From Saturnia japonica (lineage: Eukaryota > Arthropoda > Insecta > Lepidoptera > Saturniidae), in assembly GCA_033032175.1 (NCBI GenBank), contig CM065318.1:7626001-7690000 (forward strand): a DNA stretch of 64,000 nt. Direction: 5' to 3'. Below the pieces are notes generated by a model. It saw only the letters and a list, made by a program, of their open reading frames with translations. It was not told the origin of the DNA and searched no databases. Shown here piece after piece: positions 1 to 11,875 of this stretch. The translations under genes and the position numbers were made by a program. The stretch's first letter is position 1, and each line of letters starts with the position of its first letter.

Positions 1-3000
1 ACAAAATATGCCAGAAAAACGAGGTATTTTGTTTAAGGTTAAAGGTAATGTACTAAGGTGAGTATACTAAAATTTCAATTGAAAGTTATGTACTTTAAAG
101 AAACTGTTTCAAATCAAAAACAATATTAACATTTATTTTATAACGCTATAAAATTATTGTGTATTGGTTTTATGGCTCACTTATTTTATTTCGAAAACAA
201 AAACATTGTAGGGAAAGTATGTGTCAGTTTGGAAAATGCCTCATCATTTTGATACTCTGTTTTTGCTGGAGTGATATTCATTCAGGTAATTTAAGAAACT
301 TCAGTCAATTTAATTATTTAACAGCGATCATATCATTAAAATGCTTTGTACTTGCTTCTCATCTCAAAAATGAAAGCCTAAATTACAAAGTTATACCTGA
401 CTTAATAAGATGTAAGTTATTGATGTATTCGTTTTGTTTATTTAACATTTGTAAAGATTTTTGATTGTAATTCACTATTGTATATTCGTGGATTATTATT
501 TACGGTGCACCGTGGTACTGAACGCGTTTATTTCGCAGTAATTATATTCGTTTCGTAATTTTATTAAATTATATTAAAGAAAATTAATTATAACCCACTG
601 ATTAAGGTACGATATACATACTTCCCATGAACAAAATTTCATTAAAATCGGTTAAGAATAATATAAAAAAATTTACGATTTCCGAAAGTATTGTCTTAAA
701 AATATTTTCCTTATCACATACGTTAAAAGCTGTACTCGCAGCGTCTTACAATGCTGTTGGATCGACATTCTTCACGATTGTGTAGATATTGTCTTTTCCA
801 TGTTATGTGTATTTTGTACGTGCGTGCATTTTGTGTGTTTGTGTGTGAGTTATTTCTATTTAGCCCACATTTACACTCTGCTGAGTACAAGCTTCCTACC
901 TTACCGAAATTCCTTTGGTCCAACGTTCATCTTGTCTTGCCGGGTGCCTTGCCGTCTCCACATCAGCCTCGTGACTTGCTTGCTAATATCTTCAACCTTT
1001 GTTCTCTTCTGCATTTCTGTATTTGGTACACGATATATGAGGGAGATAATCAACATGGTCCACTCCACGGTTCTTTGTGCAACTTTTAGTTTATGCATAT
1101 TTGCCTTTTGTGAGCGTCCATGTTTCGGCACCGTACATATCTATAATAATCTATAATAATCTATAATAAAATAAATAATATATAATATTTTAAATTCACT
1201 GAGGTATAATATAATTAGGATAGATTATATATATAGAGAAGGAGACAGGACATAGTACACATGGTTTCTGCGAGGCGATAGACGAATGTATTAACATTCA
1301 TAAATGTGAAATATGTGTTTGTTTATTAATCAGAGGCAAAATATTATTTTCTACTTTGTAGAGTCGTGCTCTTTGGACTATAAACTTATTTTACTTATGT
1401 TAAAAATAGGTGTCTTATTCATGATGGCTTACGTACATATAACTCTAACATAGGCATTTAATGTGTGAACCATTTCTATTTAATAAGACCTTGTTAATAA
1501 TAATAATCATTTGCAAATTATTAATATTTAAAAGATATTTTGTAGAACTTATAGAATTTGAAAACAGTAAAATTTGATAATAGGCAATTTGATTATGCTT
1601 GAAATTTGAAAGTTGTTGAAAACAAAAATTCTTCTTCGTTAATTAAGTTTTGTTTTAATTTAGAAACGTATATGTTGCAGTTAATTGTGCGGACAAGTTA
1701 GATTTTTGGTAAGTAAATGTCCAGCATTATGCTTGTAGATCTAAAGCTTTAATGGGGGATTTATTTTGAGTTTTTTTTATATAAAGATTTATTTGTAACC
1801 TTGTTAAAGCAAATGTGATTATTTTACTCAAAGTGGTCTGTCCAGTTTGTTGATTATGAATATTATATACACTTTATTAAGCATATTTTGAAGAGAAGAA
1901 CTACTTTGTAGGTGCATAATGTTAAAAACTAAAAAAAATCTTTGTGTAATACAACTATCTGATTATTATATAATAAACTTAAGTATTTTAAATATTATTC
2001 TAAATAAAATGTAGAGAATACTTGTTCTTGTTTATTATAAAAAATAAGTATATTTATTATATTTACAGGGAACCAGATCCTAAATTTAATGCGAGAAGAT
2101 CAAATGATTACCGTTACAACAATATTAAAGACAGACCATATTTCCGCCATAATCATAGAGCAAAGATTGATAGGTAATTTATGTTTTTATCACATCTTTA
2201 TTTTTAGGGTTCCGAAGTCAACAAAGAACCCTTAGAGTTTCACTATGTCTGTCTGTTTTTTCGCGTCTTAGCTCATTTATTCTTAATACTAGAAAACTGT
2301 AATTTGGTATGGACTACATATTAATCACGCCGATAAAGTGGTAAAATATAATCTTGAAAAAATGTGTTTAGTGTACCTTCCTTACATGTAAAGTGGGATT
2401 TTTTCGTCTATCCCATCGTGTGGGGTGTCGTTGTATAGGTCAATGTTTCGATTCAATTTGCGAAATATTAATCTTTAAAGTGCCCCCGTCAGTTAAATGG
2501 TTGTTTTAGGACATGTGAAATATGTATGGTAGTAGTACTTATATATAATGAAGATAAAAGGAAACCTATCAGAGGTAACTAGGCCTTACAAGTTAAGAGT
2601 AATAGTCAATCAACTTATAAAATAAAGTTGGTGAAGTAATTTCGTACAAAATCCATTGCAAATTACTTAAGTCTGCATATTGTGACGGGCAACTACGGAA
2701 CACTACGCTACGCGTGGCTCGACACGCACCTGCAAATTTTTCTTATTAACTGCATCAGTTAATATACAAAAATTATAATTATTGAATAATGAAATATATA
2801 ATTTCATTATATAAAAAAAAAAAACATTTATATTATTGGTAGCAACTTATTGAATTGAGATATATCTATATTTTAAATGACTATAGAAGCAATTTTTCAA
2901 GACTATATTTAGATAATTTAAATTATATATTAATAACACAATATATCAGTTATGTAGGTTGACAGAACATTTTTACCTGACCGGATAGTTAGCATGACGG

Positions 3001-6000
3001 GCATTGCTAAAAAAAATCACCTTGCCGCCTATCCAGTATAAAAATTATATTAATTAAAACAGAGAGAAAATATCAATATCATATAATTTTCAGTATTTTG
3101 GTATTCTTTTTAAATAGTAGATATTTACTGACTGGGAATATACATATAATAGTTTTGGTATAGATAATAAGTTTAACTTCTGGTCCCTAGATCGGTTGAT
3201 AGTAAAGAGGAAGAAGAAAAGCCAAGAACTAGAGCCAAACATCAATACACTGTACAACGTACACGTTATCAAGAACTCAACAGAACTAGAAACAGTGACC
3301 GTGGCTCTCTTCGGGAGGAACGCAAACGTGTTAGAGGACGTGCATTACGTCATGGTTCTGACAAAGGAAATCAATTGTCGCATAATATACCCCAAAACCG
3401 TATTAAAAACAGAAATGATCGGCCAATATTAAGGTTGGTGTATAATTTAGTTCACTTATATTATTTATTTAGTTGTTACCAGCTGCAGTCGAACTGAAGG
3501 TATTATTTAGTCTTTCACTAACATATAAATATTATAAATGATTATTTTATGATCATCTCTATATTTTATGATTATCTATAATAGATGAGAGATTGAACTG
3601 GTACAAGCACCTTGATACTCTCACCTCGAAGATACGACGGCATATATTTAAAAATCTTCGAGAGGTAGCAGACAAAGACACTATAAAAACATTATACTCG
3701 GCCCTGTGTCAGTCTCTCATTTCTTACTGCATACCAATTTGGGGTGGAGCCGTGAAATCATCCATCATTAAGTTGGAAAGAGCACAGAGAGCTGTTTTAA
3801 AAGTGATGATGAACTTACCTCGCAGATACCCGACTATAGAACTTTACAAACTTGTAGGACTCTCACTGTGAGACAGCTGTTTGTGCTCAAAGTTATACTA
3901 AAAAAACATAGACAAACCCCATCTTTGAATAATACTACTACTCGTAGCGCTAAGAGTATTTGCCGTGTAAATAGACATCGTACCACATTTACCTCTCTAC
4001 ATTACAATATTATTAGCTCACAATTAATCATTCAAACAAAATAAATAAGTCAATTCATTTAAATAACTTAAATAGATATGAAGTAAAGAAAAAAATGACA
4101 AGTTGGTTGCAAGGCTTAAACTACATAGAAATTGAAAAACTAATGTCCAAATATACATAGTACTAAGTTAAAATGAACTAAATCACATAAACACACCCAC
4201 TTACACATCTACATAACCTACACACTTTCTATTTATACACATAATACGTGCACGCATAATAACCTATTTACATATTACACGGATCCATATCATACACCAA
4301 TCTTTTATTGTTACGGTACCCGAGTCACAGGCTCTTTGCCTAGTTCGGGTACCGGAGATCTTTTTTTTTTAATATAAAATATAAAAAATGATTCAAGAAT
4401 TGTCTACTAAAACCCATACTAAACTGTATTTTAATTGAAATTCTTTGTTAAATACTATGGTCACTAATAAATTATTATTATTATTATATTATTATCTACG
4501 TTAATAAATCTGTAGTTCGGCCTGTACATTTAATTTTTTTCCAAAATTCCTGATAAAGATATTATAAAAAGGATAATGATCATCACGAATAAGCCGTTAA
4601 CTTTTTTATTTGTCTATCTGTCTGTTTATATGTTCGCAATTTAATTCAAAAATGGCATGACTGATTTTTATAATTTTTTTTACAATTGTCATTGGTAAAT
4701 TGATAGCCTACAAAAATTTTCAATGATATATTTAGATTAATTCAAATAAGACAATGTTAATAAGATAACATTCAAAAAGTAAAGCAATTTTGATGAAAGG
4801 TAATATTATATTATTAATATTGTACACAGGAAGTATAAATCATTCCATAGTTGATGGTCTATAACAATTGTCAATATTACTTTTAGAAAACGTAAAAAAA
4901 AATTCAATACATTAAATTTTCATCAATTGTCAGCCGATCTTGATAAAATTAACTTATGTCATTCCATAATCGTTAGGCTATAAGAATCGACAAGATGTAA
5001 GTAAAAGATTCAGGAATCGTATTAAAAAAAATCTCAACCTATTTTAATGAAATTTTGTACACAGGATGTATATGAATAGTAGGGAAGTAAGTTGATTGAT
5101 GATTGATATTGGAATTGTTGATAATTATGTTTACCTGGGACAAACTATCCAGTTAGGTAGATCCAATTTCGAGAAAGAAGTCAATAGTCGAATCCAACTC
5201 GGCTGGGCAGCATTTGGGAAAGTACGAAACATCTTTTTGTCCAATATACCGCAGTGACTCAAAACGAAAGTCTTTGACCATTGTGTGTTAGCAGTGATTA
5301 CATATGATGCTGAAACGTGGATGCAAAGGGCAAAAGAGAGCGCTATGTACGGAGTTTCTCTGCGTAATCGAATCAGAAATAAGGAGATCCGCAAGGACAA
5401 CCAATGTTACAGAAATAGCTCTAAAGATAGTTAAACATAAGAGGCAGTGGGTGAGCCACGTAGCTCGTATAACGGATAGCCGATGGGGCCATAAAGTTTT
5501 TGAGAGGTGGCCACGTACCGGAAGACAGCGTGATCAAACCCGCCACATGGTAGTCCGACGACTTGGTAAAGGTTGCGGGAACCGCGCAGGACTGGTCGTT
5601 GTGGCGATCTTTGTAGGAGGTCTATGTCGAGCAGTGAACGTCTTTCGGCTGGAATGATGATGGTGATGATGATGTTATTGATATACTATAATGTAAATTT
5701 TCAATAATATGAGTAAAAATAAAATTACAGTATGAAAAGAATGACAATAACTACTGTGTACCGGCTAGTAGTAAAATTAATTTGTATGTCTACAGTGTAA
5801 GTATTTTAAAAATTATGTATAATTTATTGCCATTGTTGTGTACAGACTTCACGTCAATCGAAGTGTGTTCATTGAGTCTGAGCTTTTAGTGAAGAGAAAC
5901 AGCGCGATGAAAACATAGCATGGTGGTAGGGCTTTTTCTAATGCCTTCCTGACTTCAAGTTGAAAATCTTTCGCCAAACACCAATAGGTGTATTCCGGAA

Positions 6001-9000
6001 GCTGCACTTGAGAGCCGGTCTTCCACTAGGCTTAGTGTGCTATCATGTTGAGCCACATTGTCACTTCAGATCAGGTGAGATTGTAGCTACAAAGCTAAAC
6101 CTATAACGATTTAAAAAAAACCGTGCGTTTTTTTCTCTGTTTTCTGAATGTAATTATTTGTGATATCACAAATATTTACCTATCCCTCTTTCTTCAATGT
6201 ATGTTACGGTTCATTTAAGTAAATTAGCAATTAAAATTCACTATAAACCTTACGATTTTCATTTGTTTAGGTCGACTCGGATAACACCCATGTATTTAAT
6301 GCAACAGTCTCCTGAACAGTAAGTATAATATTATAAATGCGAAAGTAACTCTGTCTGTCTGCTACGTTTTCACGTCTAAACCGCTGGACCAATTTTGATG
6401 AATTGGTAGATAGATTGGACCTTGAGAAAGGACATAAGCTACTTTTTGTAGCGAAAATAAAACTTTAAGGAATGAGAATAGAGGATGAAAATTTGTAAGA
6501 AGAAAATATTGGAACACCAATGCGCATGTGCGGTAATGGTGGAATAACATCGGTTTCCTTGCCAACTGGTTTATTGATTTATTGACATTGATATACCTTA
6601 CATTAAAATAATAATATAGATACCACGCATAGAACAAACAATTAAACATTTTAAACTCTTTAAATACGCAGTACGGCAGAATGACTGTTTTATTTTATGA
6701 TTGAAACGTAAGGTGCGCTGTCGACCGCGGTTCGCGAACACTGCGGGCGAAATGGGACACCATAAACCATTGCTATTTGGTATTACTTTTATCTCTCCGA
6801 ACTCAGTTCTCCTACCGTCCAGGTGGTCGACTACGCGAAACTAAAACACTATATTCCGGACAAGCCTCTCGAACTCTTTCAAAACAAGATCCACTGGCTC
6901 ACCGAGACTAAATATCTCGGTGTGACCCTCGATAGAAAGTTCAACTTTGATTCGCATGTCCGTATAGTTCGAAACGGGACCGCCATGGTCGTGGGTCGAC
7001 TGCTCCCCCTGATAGTAAGCAAAATGTCCCTGAGACATAAGCTTACAATAGTGTAGACATGTGCCTGTTCTAACATTACATATAGCTTCCACATTCGCAC
7101 ATATGTCAAAGATCAACATTAACAAATTCCAAATCCTGCAAACCCGACTATTACATAAAATTAACAAAGCTCTTTGGTACGTTCGACAGGAAGACCTCCA
7201 TAAAGCTATGGAACTTCCCTCGGTCGAATGGTATATTAAATTCCTTTCGCGATCGTATTTCGACACTGCGTCGAATCACGCGAATCCGTTGGTGAAAGCC
7301 GCCGCGACTTATACCCCAAAACCGAAAGTCCAAAGCGAACGTAGGGATCGTGACCACCATACACATAGTGACAAACACATCTATGACTTTCTTTTGTTTG
7401 TCGTGTTCCGAGGTCAGTCTGTTTATATCCAGTAATATGCAGACAAGGTAGCGGGTACCAGCTAGTTATTAATAAAAATTAACTCAACAGAATTTATTAT
7501 TCATTTTAATGTTTTTCCGCGGAATGAATTTTTTCAAAACTTATGGGCATACTCTTTCCTTGTATCCAGTTTTTATTTCATAAACTGGAAAGGCAAGCCC
7601 CCCAGTCATAGTTAACTTTTTTAAATATTTATCAGTATTGGATCGTTAAAAATGAATATTATTATAACTTCTTATGATATTATAGTTCTAAGTATTTATA
7701 AGATTTTTAAAAGTAAAACCTATACACTCTTACAGCGTTTTGTAATAGAAGTTTTATTTTATTGGTCATTATTTCGGTTGCTGTATACTTGAATCCATTG
7801 ACATTTGGTTTTTCGTTTAAAACTTTACAGGACAACATCAAAGCCTAAAGACGAAGTTGTACAACTGGAAAACCTCAGTTCTTATTTCGTGAGTAAAGAA
7901 ACCATAATCGTTCCCTTTACTGTTTATAGGTAAGACAAAATTAGACATTCTCTAAATGAAAAATATACCCCCTTAACTATGATTGCTTGAGTTGGTGAAT
8001 TAAAATCAAACAATATATGTTTGCCCTAACTACCACTTTAAAATCCAGCAATGTTGTTTTTAAAACTGTTAAATATGTATGTATTTCATATCACAAAGAT
8101 TATAGATACTTACCTAACAATTTCCCATACTTTTTACTAGTTAACAAATCTATTATTGTAATACTAGTGAATTGTCCAGGTTACAGGGTACTGAGCAATA
8201 ACATTTTGTTTATCAGAGAGAAAGGAGAATGGTGTACATCCACTTTATTAAAAGTTCCAGAATCCAGCCGAAACTAACACAACACTAACATATTGTATTA
8301 CTTACTATCTGAAAACAATCTTAGGTTAACATTTTTATACTGATACTTCTCTTTAGTCAATCACTTGTCAGTTTATTCTTTCTGAATAAAAAACTTCGGG
8401 GAGTGGAGAAATAAAAAATTTGAACAAATATCATAAATACATTAGATAATTTATAGTATACAAACTCGGTACAGCATAAAAAATTTTTCTCAACATGCAT
8501 GGAAATATTAGTCATTATTTTCGAAAATGAACACGCGTAGTATCGAATTTACGGACAAAGAAAATCAAATCCATTGCAGGAACGTTTTTTGAATTTGGAA
8601 CATTACAACGCTCCAGCAATGTTGTATGAAACGGCGTGCTGGGGTTATTAAATACTCTTTGATTGGATCTCTTTTATCATTCCTGGCATACCAAAGTCTC
8701 TTTGCTTACTTTGCTTAGTACAAATTGCTTTCACGTGGCCATAAATAGCCATAAATGCGCTTGCCTTTCGGCACAGATTATAAATAGAAAATTGTCGGCA
8801 AAGATGAAAATTATATAATAATAATAAATGCAATATTTATATATGTGTAAATATTTACTAACAAAAGGCACAGGCATAAAAATGAAATTAAGTTACGGTG
8901 TCCATAATTTTTTAATCAATCATTGATAAGGTTATTAATAATTGAAATGTGCTCAATTTTTAGATTGCCAGACAAATGGATCACATTATGGTTAACTTTC

Positions 9001-11844
9001 TGAATGCAAATTCTTCTATAGAAATTGTTGGTCGTACAGCTGCGTACAACGATATAGTATTAGTCAAGATAAACGAAAAGAATCAGGACGCAGGAACGTC
9101 CTTTAGAGCTGATGAGGATAAATATATCGACGAAAAGCCGGAGAAGAAAATAATTTTCATAGTACATGCTCTCAGTATAATAGGCATGCATCACCTTGAA
9201 TGTTTGTCCCACATAAAGAAATTTTCAAAGCTTGTTTCATATTATTTGGAACATCTGGATAAGTTTGATATATTTTTAATACCTCTAGCCAATCCAGATG
9301 GGTATGCGAGTGAGGTGAGTTATAAATAAGAATGGATTTAGTAAAAAATTAGGATAATTTTTAATACTTAGTCAAGTCAAGCTTAGTGAGATTGTGTGTT
9401 ACCGATAGGTCAAATTTTATGGTTTCATGAACTTCCTGTAAACCGGTAGGCAGTTAACCAATAGGCAGAAGGCATTATTGTTGTTTTATGGAAAAGATAC
9501 ATTTATAAAAGAAGTAAAAAAGACAAGAAAAAAATTGTTTCCCAATACTATGTTAAATTAGCAAACCCGGCCATGCGTTGCTGTGCCGGCCGTTTTAGAG
9601 TCCATAGGGAATATGGATACAAAGAATTTATTTTTTTATATTTAAGAAGAATTTGAAGAGATATATAAAATGAGGATTGCAGTCCTTTTAAATTTGCATC
9701 TATACTAATATTAAAATGCTTAAGAGTTAGATAGTTTATTTTTTGTTAGAATGCGCTAATCTCTGGAACTACCAGCCAGATTTGTATTTTTTTTTGCTTT
9801 TTGTAGCCTATTTACTGAGAAAGGTTATAGGCTATATAACTTCACATTACGTCGTTAGACTAGTGGAACAGTTACTATACACCTCAAGCAATCGTGCATC
9901 CTGTACGCAAGTACGGTAAGTGAGAACTACAGTAGGCTACATGGGTGGCGGTGGAGAGTTATTGGAATAATTTGAACACGGGTGAACTACTACCATATAT
10001 AGAGTTATATGCAACAACAAACACTTATCACTGAAGTTATCTGTGTATCTTCATACTGTGTAATACATATATACATAGCATGTATTTATATATACTGAAA
10101 TACATAATACTCCAATAATAACTTTTCAGGCATTATTTTGGAATAAAAATAGATCACCACAAGCTGCATGCCCTGGAGTATGTCTCGACCGTAATTTCGA
10201 TGTCGCCTGGAACACCTCAAAAGTCATCAGCTCCTGCAGTCCAATATATGCCGGTCCCAGTCCTTTCTCTGAACCAGAAACCAGAGCAATTCGTGACGTT
10301 TTTCACCATTTCAGTCATAAGATCATTGCTTATATACACGTACACAGCGGTAGTTTCGATCATGTTACTTATAAGGTATTGATTTATTATTATATTTTAA
10401 AATTAAAACAGTTTTCATCTGACACGGTTATAACAGACTTCAACGGAAAGGGACCTATCTACATTTCACTATACCGGCTATGACTCGAAACGGGAATTGT
10501 ATTTATGTCATAAATGTACTCTAGCTGACCTGTGCTTGTATTTTGCACATTAAGGACTGTACCTAATGTAAAAAACAGCTGTCATGATATTTAAACAGAT
10601 ATTTAATATGTGGCACCTCCTACATTTTAGTTGAGCATATTTCTATTAAAAATATTTAAATTCAATTATCTAAACAAAATATTAATTTTAATCTGTTGGT
10701 TTATTTTTGTTGATAGCGGAGTACATAGAACATAAGCTTTAAAATGATGTTTATATCATTTGTTGTTATAAAAAATTAAGGGAGATATAGGTAGTGTTGG
10801 CACAAAAAAAACCTTTTGAGAAATAATTTATTATACAGAGATAAAAATACCTCATATAACTGTGGAATTTCCGTCACAAAACACATGCGTAATTGAAATT
10901 ATTTATTAGTTGAAATTGTTCTAATATCTTTTTAAATCATTCATTCAAGGGCTGTCAACATTGTTATAATAACTTTTACTACAATATAGAAATATTTTAG
11001 GTTTGGGGATACATACACATTTTTACTAATGAGTCAAAAAAGTGGAACTTTTTTAAATTTTAATGATAATATCGCTTGATAGTTTTAAGTGGTTGTAGGG
11101 TGAAGCTATCCTCTACCCGAAAGGATACACAGATGCACAAACTGATGACGATAAGTATCTAGACTTAAGAGGCGAAATTGACGAGGCGATGAAGAACGCC
11201 AGCTTCCAAATGACATCAGCCACAGTTGATACTTTGTATAACTGGTACGGTAAAGTGTCTGGGAGTAGCGTGGACTACGCTTCTACGGTATTTTATTTTC
11301 CATTCAATTTGAAACTAAATTTTCTTCCTCTTTAATTTAAGAGCTCGGCTCTGGTCAGTGGATCAGTTGCTACTGTTCCCTATTCTCTTACTTTTTTATG
11401 GCCCCTTGATATGACACGACTCCCACTACCCTTCTCTGGTTGGAAAAAGCTTTGTCTAGGTCTTCCTCTTTCTCATTTTCCTTCAATTTTTCTTTCCAAA
11501 ATGGTTTTAAAGAACTTATCATGACGTCTCAAGTGTCCTATCATCTTTCCTCTTCTGAAACTAAATAAGTATTGTTTAAACATAAACTTTCTTTTCATTT
11601 AATGATATAATGTAGAAAAATGTGAAACAGAGAAGAGTATATTAAATCAATAAAAGTGAATAAATATCATATAAAAATTCGTTAATAAAACAGTCACATA
11701 ATATAATATATTAGTCTTAATTCTTTCACTAGTACAATACTTAATTATGATTTAAATACTTATGTAATTTATGAATGATTTTTATCAGTAATAATGGGAA
11801 TTAATGTGGACGTTAAGTATAGGGATAAATTAAACTATTTACAA

Positions 11845-11875
<31 letters not shown>

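Noticed and set aside
3196..3432. Open frame of 78 codons over exon 3 in another frame
   Set aside because: The in-frame exon uses the next frame, which matches phase on both sides. This frame is an overlap, mentioned only as a possible product of alternative splicing.
8972..9314. Alternative start of exon 6 at 8972 with a longer exon 5 (to 7929)
   Set aside because: It also stays in frame, but the pair 7888/8964 has a stronger donor (GTGAGT), uses the first AG, and reproduces the phase-0 intron shared with genes 2 and 3.
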